Of a stretch of DNA of 64,000 bases, positions 1 through 7,599 are shown in pieces. The translations under genes and the position numbers were made by a program. The notes beneath the pieces were generated by a model. That model saw only the letters and a program-made list of their open reading frames with translations, did no database searches and was not told the origin of the DNA. The stretch comes from Streptacidiphilus sp041262165 (lineage in GTDB: Bacteria > Actinomycetota > Actinomycetes > Streptomycetales > Streptomycetaceae): positions 62,001-126,000 of the forward strand of contig NZ_JBGCBY010000011.1 in assembly GCF_041262165.1 (NCBI RefSeq), given 5' to 3'. Each line of letters begins with the position of its first letter. Within the stretch, counting starts at the first letter, position 1.

Positions 1-233
1 GCGCTGACGCCGATCGCGCGCACGCCTTCGAGCATTCCGTCGGCCGCGGCTGCGCCGAGCGAGCGCAACCACGCCTGCGGGTCGATCTCTGCGACGGTGC
101 CGCCGGCGGTGGCCGAGGTCGTCGCGCCGGGGTGCGGAGCGCGATTCTCCCGCAGCACCGCGCCGGTGTCGGTGTCGCAGATGACGACCTTTGTGTACTG
201 GGTGGAACAGTCGATGCCAGCCGATATCGCCAT
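1..233 (-). CDS. FGGY-family carbohydrate kinase (xylulokinase-like), N-terminal fragment
   Basis: Only the first 77 codons are present; the rest lies left of the window. Reading leftward from an ATG at 231-233 the product begins MAISAGIDCSTQYTKVVICD, which is the N-terminal ATPase phosphate-1 motif of FGGY sugar kinases (G-I-D-x-S/G-T). Downstream text mentions residues ending in RAIGVS, matching the usual 'xxIGVSGQ' strand of the family. By family knowledge it phosphorylates a pentulose/hexulose with ATP in the cytoplasm; xylulokinase is the closest resemblance but the substrate cannot be fixed from the N-terminus. No strong ribosome binding site is visible. Confidence 0.75.
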   Translation of the reverse strand, partial: MAISAGIDCSTQYTKVVICDTDTGAVLRENRAPHPGATTSATAGGTVAEIDPQAWLRSLGAAAADGMLEGVRAIGVS

Positions 234-280
234 ATCACGAGATCATGCCGCACTCGCACGCCGCCCGCGTCTCCGCGGCG

Positions 281-592
281 CTACTTTCCGGGGCTGCCCC
301 ACGCGTCGGTGTCGCCGGTCGAGGTACCGGCCGTGGCGCGGTCCCGGAGGTAGGGGACGCGCTCGATCACCGCGCTCGGCAGCTTGTCGCCGACCTTCCC
401 GGCGACCGCGTCCGCGGCTTTGCCGGCTGCGGAGCCCGCAGCCTGCTTGGTGTTCCGGGCGGCCGACTGCACGGCCGGGGTCTGCGAGAGATCACGGGCG
501 GTCTTGCGGAGCTGCTCGTAGCGTTCGCGTCCGGCGCGGGTGCCAAGTACGTAGCCGATGGCCAGTCCCGCGATGAAAGGGAGCTTGCGCAT
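281..592 (-). CDS. YtxH-like small membrane/stress protein
   Basis: 103-residue product starting at an ATG (590-592) preceded by GGAGG at the correct distance, so I chose this over longer upstream frames. Residues 1-35 read as a hydrophobic glycine-rich segment followed by GTRAGRERYEQLRKTA, the signature of YtxH-like actinobacterial proteins with one N-terminal membrane segment. The rest is an alanine-rich amphipathic region with repeated AAxxxKxAA/VAGKVGDK patterns, likely helical. Function in this family is not established; it is a common housekeeping-type neighbour in streptomycetes. It stands alone between the kinase fragment and the tRNA genes. Confidence 0.7.
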   Translation of the reverse strand: MRKLPFIAGLAIGYVLGTRAGRERYEQLRKTARDLSQTPAVQSAARNTKQAAGSAAGKAADAVAGKVGDKLPSAVIERVPYLRDRATAGTSTGDTDAWGSPGK

Positions 593-915
593 GTCGCCTC
601 CACCTCTGTCCGTACGGCCGTCCGCGCGCGAGTCCGCGTCCGCGCCGATCACTCGTGGGGAGCCTACGGGGGCCTGCCGCGGACCGTACGGCTGCCGCGC
701 CGGTCCGTGCCTTCGGCTGCCCATCCGTTGACGCCTACCCCGGCGACCCGCCGGCGAACCCACTCCCGCCGGTCGCGGCGGAGCCGGGGCCGGGCCGGGG
801 CGGGCCGGTCGTCCGGGTAAGGATTGGCGGAGCACCCCCCTACGTGCGCTAATGTATGACCCGCAGCAGACGCCGCCGCCCAGCTCGACGGAGCAGGGCC
901 GACGAAGCCGCACCT
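593..915. other. gene-free stretch with probable tRNA promoter
   Basis: No convincing gene. Near its right end lie TTGGCG (824-829) and TAATGT (850-855), separated by 20 bases, a plausible if loosely spaced housekeeping promoter about 60 bases before the first tRNA-Asn. The remainder is GC-rich without protein-like frames. Confidence 0.4.
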
Positions 916-988
916 TCCCCCATAGCTCAATTGGCAGAGCAGCCGACTGTTAATCGGCAGGTTATTGGTTCGAGTCCAATTGGGGGAG
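916..988 (+). tRNA. tRNA-Asn (GTT), copy 1
   Basis: A 73-nt cloverleaf: acceptor arm TCCCCCA/TGGGGGA, D arm with TAGCTCAATTGGCAGAGCA, anticodon stem-loop GCCGA-CTGTTAA-TCGGC with anticodon GTT, and T loop GGTTCGAGTCC. CCA is not encoded. It is followed 45 nt later by a second copy, differing only in one acceptor pair. Confidence 0.97.
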
Positions 989-1033
989 CTGCCGAGGTCG
1001 ACCACGACGGTCCGGTCCCGGTGCAGTGGACGA

Positions 1034-1106
1034 TCCTCCATAGCTCAATTGGCAGAGCAGCCGACTGTTAATCGGCAGGTTATTGGTTCGAGTCCAATTG
1101 GAGGAG
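1034..1106 (+). tRNA. tRNA-Asn (GTT), copy 2
   Basis: Same 73-nt gene as copy 1 except acceptor arm TCCTCCA/TGGAGGA: a C-G pair replaced by T-A on both strands, so pairing is kept. The two genes are likely co-transcribed and end at the hairpin just downstream. Confidence 0.97.
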
Positions 1107-1114
1107 CTTCACCC

Positions 1115-1143
1115 GAAGGCCCCGGCACGCCGCCGGGGCCTTC
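1115..1143 (+). terminator. terminator hairpin after tRNA-Asn pair
   Basis: Perfect 12-bp stem GAAGGCCCCGGC / GCCGGGGCCTTC with 5-nt loop (1127-1131), starting 9 nt after the tRNA. No long T tract, as usual in high-GC actinomycetes. Confidence 0.8.
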
Positions 1144-1192
1144 GGCGTTGTTCCGGTGCGAGCGGACGTGGCAACGAGGATGGGGACCAGGG

Positions 1193-1738
1193 ATGACGCA
1201 CGCTCAACTGCTCGAGGCCGCCGCCCGACACGGGAGTGCGGGAGGCGCGGGAGCGCTGATCGCGGTGCTCGCGCTGGCGGCGGTACTGGCGGCCGGCGTG
1301 TTCGGCTACGGCAGGCGGCGCGGCGGCGGCTCCGCCCGGCCCGGCGGCCAGCGCCCGCGGTCGACGCGCCCGCCGGGCCGCCCGTCCACGGGCCCGGTCA
1401 GGGGCCCGTCCCGAGGTGCGCCGTCCCGGCTTCCTGAGCCGCGCGAGATCTGGTGGGCCCAGGTGCCGTTCGAGGACGGGCCGGGGTCCAAGGACCGCCC
1501 CTGCCTGGTGCTGCACCGCAGTGCCCGCGCGGCGACGGTGCTGAAGATCACGAGCAAGCACCATGCCGAGCGCCCCGGCGTCCTCCCGCTGCCGCCGGGA
1601 ACGGTGGGTGACCGCGACCACCGCGAGAGCTGGCTGGAGACTGACGAGTCGCGCGAGGTCCCGCTCGAGGACTTCCGCCGCCGGGTCGGCGCGGTGGACC
1701 AGCAACTGTGGGCCCGGGTACGGAAAGCACTGGCCTGA
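1193..1738 (+). CDS. membrane-anchored PemK/MazF-family toxin-like protein
   Basis: 181 residues from the ATG at 1193; longer in-frame upstream extensions run through the tRNA gene and were rejected. Residues about 20-40 form one hydrophobic helix (ALIAVLALAAVLAAGVFGYG), then a basic/proline-rich linker to about 80, then a PemK/MazF fold: EIWWAQVPFEDGPGSKDRPC with the family hallmark (W-A-x-V/I-P-F-x-D ... K-x-R-P-C/V-L-V-L). MazF-family proteins are sequence-specific RNases. No antitoxin gene is adjacent on either side, and the membrane tether is not part of the standard soluble toxin, so a toxin role is uncertain. Confidence 0.75.
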   Translation: MTHAQLLEAAARHGSAGGAGALIAVLALAAVLAAGVFGYGRRRGGGSARPGGQRPRSTRPPGRPSTGPVRGPSRGAPSRLPEPREIWWAQVPFEDGPGSKDRPCLVLHRSARAATVLKITSKHHAERPGVLPLPPGTVGDRDHRESWLETDESREVPLEDFRRRVGAVDQQLWARVRKALA

Positions 1739-1793
1739 CCCGGCCTGACCTCACTGCCCGGCCGCCTGCCGCCTGCTGTGCAGTAGCAGGTCC

Positions 1794-1822
1794 GGGCCCC
1801 GCTCGGCGGGCGAGCGAGGCCC
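1794..1822. terminator. convergent terminator hairpin
   Basis: GGGCCCCGCTCG / CGAGCGAGGCCC with 5-nt loop and one internal mismatch, placed between the end of the plus-strand MazF-like gene and the end of the minus-strand reductase gene; it can serve both. Confidence 0.6.
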
Positions 1823-1860
1823 GCGTTCCTTTGCGACCGCCGGTCAGTCCGGCAGCGGAC

Positions 1861-2742
1861 TCAGGCTTCGATGTTCTCCAGGTCGTCGAGCAGGCTCGGG
1901 TGCGTCGGCTCCCAGCCGAGAGCGGCGCGGGTGTGACCGCTGGATGCGGGTTGGTCGGTCGCGAAGATCGGGCCGAGGGGACCGAAGCGTTCTTGCGGCA
2001 CCGACTCGACCGGGAGGTCGAGCCGCCGCCCGATGACCGCAGCGATGTTGCGTACCGCGTCACCTTCGTCGGCAACGGCGTGCCACGAGCTTCCGGCCGG
2101 CGCCTTCTCCAACGCGAGCCGGAACAGGACGGCGGCGTCGAGCGCGTGGACGGCCGGCCAGCGCTGCGCGCCATCGCCGGGGTAGCCGGCGACGTGGGTG
2201 CGGCGGGCGATGTCGGTGAGCAGTCCGGCGAACCCGCCCCGGCCCTGGTTGTGGACTGTGCGCGGCAGCCGTACTGCTGTGCTGCGCACGCCGCGCGAGG
2301 CGAGTTCGAGTACGCGGTTGACCGACTGGCTACGTCCGCCGACGGGTCCATCGGTCGGCGACGGGTCGTCCTCGGTCGATGCGCGTCCCGGCACGTAGGG
2401 CGTGCCCGACACGGTGACGAGCGGCCGGTGCGTGCCGACCAAGGTGTCGCCGAGCGTCGCGAGCGCGGCGCCTTCCTCGGCGATCGCTTGGGCGAGTGCC
2501 TCGGGCGAACTGAAGTCGTTGCTGAAGGCGAGGTGGACCACGCCATCTGCCTGTTCCGCGCCGGTTCGCAGCACCTTGAGGTCGGTGAGCCCTCCGCGGA
2601 GCACCTCGGCGCCGGCGGCTCGGGCGGTTGCCGCAGAGGCGTCGGAACGAGCGAGGGCAGTGACCGAATGGCCTGCGGCGAGCAGTTCGGCGACGACGGC
2701 CGAGCCGATCAGGCCCGTTCCGCCGGTGATGAAGACGCGCAT
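1861..2742 (-). CDS. SDR-family NAD(P)-dependent oxidoreductase/epimerase
   Basis: 293 residues from the ATG at 2740-2742, which has GGAG upstream. It opens MRVFITGGTGLIGSAVVAEL, the Rossmann G-x-x-G-x-x-G motif of extended/atypical SDR enzymes, followed by alternating strands and helices; the normal YxxxK is not obvious (SGTPYVPG followed by no clear lysine), which suggests the NmrA/atypical-SDR type that can lack it. It is divergent from a TetR repressor across a short region with two operators, so it is almost certainly that repressor's target. Substrate unknown. Confidence 0.8.
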   Translation of the reverse strand: MRVFITGGTGLIGSAVVAELLAAGHSVTALARSDASAATARAAGAEVLRGGLTDLKVLRTGAEQADGVVHLAFSNDFSSPEALAQAIAEEGAALATLGDTLVGTHRPLVTVSGTPYVPGRASTEDDPSPTDGPVGGRSQSVNRVLELASRGVRSTAVRLPRTVHNQGRGGFAGLLTDIARRTHVAGYPGDGAQRWPAVHALDAAVLFRLALEKAPAGSSWHAVADEGDAVRNIAAVIGRRLDLPVESVPQERFGPLGPIFATDQPASSGHTRAALGWEPTHPSLLDDLENIEA

Positions 2743-2757
2743 GGTGAGCTCCGAAAA

Positions 2758-2811
2758 GTGATGCGACATGTGTCCCATCACCGTACACCGCGATGCGACA
2801 CATGTCGCATC
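2758..2811. promoter_or_regulatory. twin TetR-type operators in divergent promoter
   Basis: Two 20-bp sites: O2 GATGCGACACATGTCGCATC (2792-2811, perfect 8-bp arms around ACAT) and O1 GATGCGACATGTGTCCCATC (2760-2779, one mismatch in the arms). Their centres are 32 bp apart, about three helical turns. They lie between the SDR gene and the TetR start, so binding would silence both. Confidence 0.85.
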
Positions 2812-2826
2812 GTCTAGACTGGCCAT

Positions 2827-3408
2827 ATGCCGAGATGGAAGCCTGATGCGCGCCAGCGCCTGGTCGTGGCGGCGCTCGGCCTGTTCGCCGAGCAGGGCTA
2901 TGACGACACGACGGTCGCTCAGATCTCCGAGCGGGCAGGTCTCACGAGGAGCACCTTTTTCCGCCACTTCGCCGACAAGCGGGAGATCCTCACAGCGGGG
3001 CAGAAGGCCCTCAGCCGCCTGCTGGCCGAGGGCATCGATGCCGCTCCCGCGGATGCGACGCCAATGACGGCCGTCGAGGCCGGCCTGGAGCGCGCATCGG
3101 CCGAGATGACATCGTTCAACCGCGAGCTCAGCCCGCTGCTGCGCGCGGCGATCGAGGCGAACGAGGAGTTGCAGAAGCGCGACGCGTTGAAGAGCATCGG
3201 CATGGCCGCGGCGATGGTCGATGCGTTGAAGAGACGCGATGTCAAAGAACCCACGGCGCAGGTGGCCGCCGAACTCGGCGTGCTCGCGTTCAAGCTCGGA
3301 TTCAGCCAGTGGGCCGACCCCGACCGCGACCAGGACCCCGGCGAGCTGGCGACCCACACGCGAGCCGCACTCGACGAACTCCGCGCGGCAGCCGCGGACC
3401 TTCGCTAG
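2827..3408 (+). CDS. TetR/AcrR-family transcriptional repressor
   Basis: 193 residues, start ATG 16 bases after operator O2. The N-terminal 50 residues are a standard TetR helix-turn-helix: RQRLVVAALGLFAEQGYDDT followed by TVAQISERAGLTRSTFFRHF, with the ligand-binding helical domain behind it. No ribosome binding site of note, possibly a short or leaderless message. It probably autoregulates and represses the divergent SDR reductase, being released by a small ligand that the reductase modifies (inference from arrangement). Confidence 0.92.
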   Translation: MPRWKPDARQRLVVAALGLFAEQGYDDTTVAQISERAGLTRSTFFRHFADKREILTAGQKALSRLLAEGIDAAPADATPMTAVEAGLERASAEMTSFNRELSPLLRAAIEANEELQKRDALKSIGMAAAMVDALKRRDVKEPTAQVAAELGVLAFKLGFSQWADPDRDQDPGELATHTRAALDELRAAAADLR

Positions 3409-3579
3409 CAGCAGCCGCCGAGCCGACCTCGGGCAGTCAATCGACCGGAAATCCGCTGCTGAGCTGCTCTGCGCCCGGCCTTGCCCGCACTCAATCGACT
3501 ACGGCCGTGCGACTTTTCGGGGTAGATGACGCCGCGGTGCCGGGCTGAGCCGGGCCCCTGGTCGGGTGGCGGGCGGACC

Positions 3580-4101
3580 TCAACTCTTGACGGCCTCTGC
3601 GATCCGCAGGGCGGCCTGGGCGGGCGTGAGGTGCGAGGTGTCGACGACCTCGGCCTCGCCGTGTAGCCACGTGCGGGCCGCCTCGGCGTAGGGCTCAAGG
3701 TATGTGAGACGGAACGGGGAGGGGCCGAGAAGAGTGTCCCCCTCGATGCGCCCGCGGAGCGTGTCCTGGTCAGCGTGGAGGACGAAGTGCCGTACCGGAA
3801 TGGCATATTGGGCGAGGCCGGTGCTGATCTCGCGCCAGTACTGCTCGACCAGGACAGTCATGGGCATCACCAGAGTGCCGCCGGTGTAGTCGAGTACGCG
3901 GCGGGCGGTCTCGACTACGAGTGGCCGCCACGGCGGCCAGTGCTGGAAGTTGTCCGTCCCGGGCAGCCCCGGCGTGATGTCCATGAGTGTCTCGCCGACC
4001 TTCTCGGCGTCGAACACCCGTGAATCCGGGATCAGCTGCTGCACGAGTGCACTGGTCGTCGTCTTGCCCGCGCCGTGGGTGCCGTTGAGCCATACGATCA
4101 T
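3580..4101 (-). CDS. TmrB-like P-loop ATPase
   Basis: 173 residues from the ATG at 4099-4101, immediately before MIVWLNGTHGAGKTTTSALV. The P-loop GTHGAGKT at the extreme N-terminus and the following organisation resemble TmrB, the Bacillus ATP-binding protein that confers tunicamycin resistance, and related small AAA/adenylate-kinase-like proteins. A longer frame upstream exists but is rich in arginine and lacks homology to the family, so the internal start is preferred. No adjacent biosynthetic genes suggest what compound it might act on; function is therefore inferred only from fold. Confidence 0.7.
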   Translation of the reverse strand: MIVWLNGTHGAGKTTTSALVQQLIPDSRVFDAEKVGETLMDITPGLPGTDNFQHWPPWRPLVVETARRVLDYTGGTLVMPMTVLVEQYWREISTGLAQYAIPVRHFVLHADQDTLRGRIEGDTLLGPSPFRLTYLEPYAEAARTWLHGEAEVVDTSHLTPAQAALRIAEAVKS

Positions 4102-4254
4102 GGGACCCAACGCTAGCGCTGCGCGGGCCGCGGGAACGCACAGCAGAAGTCCGGTACGGTTTCGGCGTTTCTCATGGACGCGGCCTCGGCCGGACCTGAC
4201 CCGGTCAGGCTTGATCACCCGCCCGCCGGGCGAGCCGCATTGCGGCGGCTGCGC

Positions 4255-4422
4255 TCATGAACGCTTCAGGAACCTCAAATAGAACGCTGCGAACACCAGG
4301 ACGATTCCGATGTTCACCATCAGCCGCTCCCAGAACTGGTGCCTGAAGAACAGGACGTCCACGCCAACCACGACGGCTACCAGCGCGAACACGTAGAGCA
4401 CGACGACTGCCGGTCTTCCCAT
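4255..4422 (-). CDS. small two-helix membrane protein
   Basis: 55-residue frame starting at ATG 4420-4422 with AAAGGAAGG directly upstream. The product has a first hydrophobic helix (about residues 5-25, VVVLYVFALVAVVVGVDVLF), a short charged loop HQFWERLM, and a second helix (about 36-50) ending in LKRS. This looks like a genuine small membrane protein, of a type often seen in streptomycetes. It is encoded just downstream of, and on the same strand as, the ligase gene, but 75 bp away. Function unknown. Confidence 0.7.
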   Translation of the reverse strand: MGRPAVVVLYVFALVAVVVGVDVLFFRHQFWERLMVNIGIVLVFAAFYLRFLKRS

Positions 4423-4497
4423 CCTTCCTTTCTACTCTCAAGTCCGGCACCCATGGTGGGCGTCGGCGGAGTGACAGATATCGCGACCAAGGGACAA

Positions 4498-5502
4498 CTA
4501 TCCTGACCAATCCCACGGAGGCTCGTCCTGGAGCTGTCCCCGCAGTCCCTTCCAGACCGGCTGGCGCAGCCGCCCGCGGTCGGTGAGCTCCGCGAACTCG
4601 ACCTCGCCGGTCAGCTCCGGGCGCACCCAGCGGACCAGTTCGCCCCGGTCCAGACCGTCCAGGGGATCGGTGAACGGCGAGGTCCTGGCGTCCAGCCGAC
4701 GCAGCACCGCGGCCAGAGCGCGGCGTTCGACCTGCGAGAAGCCGGTGCCGACCGCGCCGCGGTAGCGCAGGCCGCCCTTGCCGGGGACACCCACGAGCAG
4801 AGCCTTGACCATGTCGCCGTCCGGGCCGCCGGGCACCCACGCCCCCACGACGACGTCGAGGCTGTGCACGTGCTTGATCTTGATCCACTCGCGGGACCTC
4901 ACCCCCGGCCGGTACCGCGAGTTCAGCCGCTTGGCGATCACCCCCTCCAGTCCCATCGCCTCCGTCCAGGCGAGTGCCTCGTCGGCGGCCTCGCCCGGCC
5001 AGCCGGGCGGCACGTGCACATGCCGGCTGCGCAGGTCCAGGGAGTCCAGGAGCGTACCGCGTCCGGCGTAGGGAAGGTCGGTGGTGCGGACACCGTCCTG
5101 CCACAGCAGGTCGAACACCATCAGCGTGACCGGGATTTCGTGCATCGCCGACTTGATCGCGGCCGGTTTGCGCAGCGTCATGCGTTCCTGGAGCTGCCCG
5201 AAGGAGGGTCTGCCGCTCGGGTCGAAGGCGACGATCTCGCCGTCCAGAATGAGGTCACGGCCCGGCAGCAGCTCCGGCAGCACCCCGAGTTCGGGGTAGC
5301 GGTCGGTGGCGTCGTTGCCGTTGCGCGACACCAGGCGCAGGCCCCCGGCACCGTCGAGGTACGCGAGGGTCCGCATGCCGTCCCACTTGCACTCCAGAGC
5401 CCACTGGTCGCGGTCCCGGGGCAGCGTTCCGGCGCTGGCGAGCATCGGGTCCAGCACCGGCAGGTCAACCGGTGCCTTCACCGCGTCGCTTCGGGGCATC
5501 AC
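4498..5502 (-). CDS. ATP-dependent DNA ligase (NHEJ type)
   Basis: About 334 residues, with adenylation motif ECKWDGMR (nucleophile Lys39), later motifs LDGEIVAFD (III), DLLWQDG, EGVIAKR (IV) and EWIKIKH (V), then an OB-fold domain, i.e. LigD/LigC-type ligase lacking nuclease and polymerase domains. The start is GTG (5500-5502) overlapping the Ku stop by four bases (GTGA), or the ATG one codon later. It seals breaks bridged by Ku in bacterial non-homologous end joining. Ends 75 bp before the small membrane protein. Confidence 0.92.
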   Translation of the reverse strand: MMPRSDAVKAPVDLPVLDPMLASAGTLPRDRDQWALECKWDGMRTLAYLDGAGGLRLVSRNGNDATDRYPELGVLPELLPGRDLILDGEIVAFDPSGRPSFGQLQERMTLRKPAAIKSAMHEIPVTLMVFDLLWQDGVRTTDLPYAGRGTLLDSLDLRSRHVHVPPGWPGEAADEALAWTEAMGLEGVIAKRLNSRYRPGVRSREWIKIKHVHSLDVVVGAWVPGGPDGDMVKALLVGVPGKGGLRYRGAVGTGFSQVERRALAAVLRRLDARTSPFTDPLDGLDRGELVRWVRPELTGEVEFAELTDRGRLRQPVWKGLRGQLQDEPPWDWSG

Positions 5503-6578
5503 AACGCCTTACGGGTGGCGGTCTTCTTTGCCGGCGCCGGCGTCTTCTTTTCCGCGGTCTTCTTCTCGGTGGCCTTCTTCTCGCCGGCCTTCTTCGCCGC
5601 GGTCCTCGCGGTCGACTTGCGAGCGGTCGCCGCCTTGGGGCTGGGTTCGGGCGCGGACTGCAGATGGCGGTCGGCGGTGGACTTGCGTGCCCGACCGCCG
5701 CTGGACCCGGTCGCGGTCTGCTCCGCGGCCGGCCGGCGGCGGGAACGTTCGGGCCGCTCGACCTGCTCCGGCTGCTCGTCGTCGGCGGACCGGCGGGAGT
5801 CCCGGGCAGCGGAGACGCTCCGTTGCAGCAGCGCCATCAGGTCCACGACCTTGCCTTGGGGGGCCTGCGCCTCCGTCGTCGCGGGGGTGCGGACCGTGGC
5901 GTTCTCGAGCTTGGCCGCGACCAGTTCCTCCACCGCGGCCAGGTAGTCGTCGCTGTAGGCGTCCAGGTCCGCGGCGCCGAGCGTGTCGATCAGTACGTCG
6001 GCGAGGTCGAGTTCGGGGTCGGTCACGGTGACCCTGCCCTCGGGGGCGATGCCCTGCGTGGAGTTGATCTCGTCCGGCCAGAGCAGCTGGGTCATCAGCA
6101 GGATGTCGTCGTGGACCCGAATCAGGGCCAGGATCTCGTGGCCGCGCATCGCCAGCTTCGCCACCGCGCCCTTCCCGTTCCGGCGCAGGGCCTCGCGCAT
6201 CAGGGTGTACGGCTTGGCGCCGGTCTTGTCGGGGGTCAGGTAGTAGGACTTGCCCAGCCGCAGCGGGTCCACCGTGTCGATCTCGACGAAGCCGGAGACC
6301 TCGATGGTGTGCGCGGTGGGCAGCGGCAGGTCGGCGAGATCCGGGTCCGTCACCACCGCGATGCGCCCGTCGGCGGCCTCGTAGCCGCGGACGATGTCGT
6401 CAGCGGCCAACTCCTCCTGGTCCAGCTCGCAGACCTTGCGGTAGCGCACCTGGCCGAGGTCCTCCTTGTGGAGCTGGCGGAAGCGCACGGTGTGCTCGGA
6501 ACTGGTGGCGGACACGACTTTCACCGGGATGCTCACCAGCCCGAAGCTGATGGATCCGGTCCAGATGGAACGCGGCAC
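5499..6578 (-). CDS. ku: Ku homodimeric DNA end-binding protein
   Basis: 359 residues from GTG (6576-6578) with GGAG upstream. Residues 1-255 follow bacterial Ku: RSIWTGSISFGLVSIPVKVV at the start, then the bridge and pillar regions ending at VVDLMALLQRSV. Residues about 260-359 are a long lysine-rich tail with repeated AKK/EKKTAEKK motifs, the extended C-terminal type that lets some actinobacterial Ku slide on or bind DNA without ends. It is translationally coupled to the downstream ligase and divergent from the primase/polymerase gene. Confidence 0.95.
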   Translation of the reverse strand: MPRSIWTGSISFGLVSIPVKVVSATSSEHTVRFRQLHKEDLGQVRYRKVCELDQEELAADDIVRGYEAADGRIAVVTDPDLADLPLPTAHTIEVSGFVEIDTVDPLRLGKSYYLTPDKTGAKPYTLMREALRRNGKGAVAKLAMRGHEILALIRVHDDILLMTQLLWPDEINSTQGIAPEGRVTVTDPELDLADVLIDTLGAADLDAYSDDYLAAVEELVAAKLENATVRTPATTEAQAPQGKVVDLMALLQRSVSAARDSRRSADDEQPEQVERPERSRRRPAAEQTATGSSGGRARKSTADRHLQSAPEPSPKAATARKSTARTAAKKAGEKKATEKKTAEKKTPAPAKKTATRKAL

Positions 6579-6677
6579 GATCCACTCCGTTTCTCACACC
6601 CCCGCCGACGTACCCGGGATCGCGCACTCGATGGAGCATGACGCACGATTCGCCCCTTTCGGGGAGAATTAAAGGCT

Positions 6678-7565
6678 ATGCCGGGAAAGACGCCCACGCA
6701 GGTCGATGGTCACCTCCTCGCCCTGTCCCACCTGGACAAACTGCTGTGGCCGGGGTTCACCAAGGGTGAGGCCCTGCACTACCTCGCGATGATCGCCCCC
6801 GTACTGCTCCCGCACACCGCAGGGCGTCCGGCCTCCTTCGTCCGCTTTCCGGAGGGCATCGACGGGCCGCGCTTCTACGCCAAGAACCCGCCGCCCGGCC
6901 TGCCGGAGTGGGTGGGCACGGCCCCCGTGCCGAGCAAGGAGGGACCAAAACGGAACGTCGTCGTCGAGACGCTGGGCGACCTCGTGGCCCTGGGCAACCT
7001 CTACGCGCTGGAGATCCACGTCCCGCAGTGGACCACCACCGGTGGCCCCGAGCGGCACGACCGGCTGGTGATCGACCTCGACCCCGGACCGGGCGCCGGC
7101 ATGGCCGAGTGCTGCGCCGTCGCCCTGCTGACCCGCGAGCGCCTGGCCGACGACGGACTCACCGCCTGGGTCAAGACCTCCGGCTCCAAGGGCCTGCACC
7201 TCTACGCCCCGATCGCGGGCGCCACCGGCGAGGCGGTCCTGGGATACGCCAAGCGAGTCGCCCAACGTCTGGAACGCGATCACCCCGACCTGGTGGTCCA
7301 CAAGATGCTCAAGGCGCTGCGCACCGGCCGCGTGCTGGTCGACTGGTCGCAGAACTCCACGTCGAAGACCACCGCGGCGCCGTACACCCTCCGCGCGGTC
7401 GATCCGGTCTCGGTGTCGGCGCCGATCAGCTGGGACGACGTGGAGGCCGGCCTCGCCGGGAGTGAGCTCGCGTTCACCCCCGACGAAGTCCTGCACCGGG
7501 TCGAGCGGCACGGCGACCTGCTGGCCGGACTGCTGGACCCGCGGGCGGCGCACGCCCTCCCGTAG
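6678..7565 (+). CDS. LigD-type primase/polymerase domain protein (stand-alone)
   Basis: 295 residues. Matches the archaeo-eukaryotic primase fold of LigD-POL: DGHLLALSHLDKLLWPGFTK at the N-terminus, catalytic metal-binding LVIDLDPGPG, the SGSKGLHLY loop, and VDWSQNSTSKTTAAPYTLR, all canonical POL motifs. No ligase or phosphoesterase part is fused. It fills and extends ends during Ku-dependent repair and prefers ribonucleotides in studied homologues. Divergent from Ku-ligase, about 100 bp apart, so the three form one split NHEJ locus. Start ATG 6678; upstream AAAGG. Confidence 0.93.
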   Translation: MPGKTPTQVDGHLLALSHLDKLLWPGFTKGEALHYLAMIAPVLLPHTAGRPASFVRFPEGIDGPRFYAKNPPPGLPEWVGTAPVPSKEGPKRNVVVETLGDLVALGNLYALEIHVPQWTTTGGPERHDRLVIDLDPGPGAGMAECCAVALLTRERLADDGLTAWVKTSGSKGLHLYAPIAGATGEAVLGYAKRVAQRLERDHPDLVVHKMLKALRTGRVLVDWSQNSTSKTTAAPYTLRAVDPVSVSAPISWDDVEAGLAGSELAFTPDEVLHRVERHGDLLAGLLDPRAAHALP

Positions 7566-7599
7566 GCGCGCGCGTCCGTGGGCAGGCCGTTCCGTGAGG

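Noticed and set aside
97..913. Long overlapping frames covering 97-913
   Set aside because: Arg/Pro-rich shadows of the real minus-strand YtxH-like gene and kinase fragment.
1193..1738. Longer start at 965 for the MazF-like gene
   Set aside because: The extension reads through the second tRNA-Asn and its terminator.
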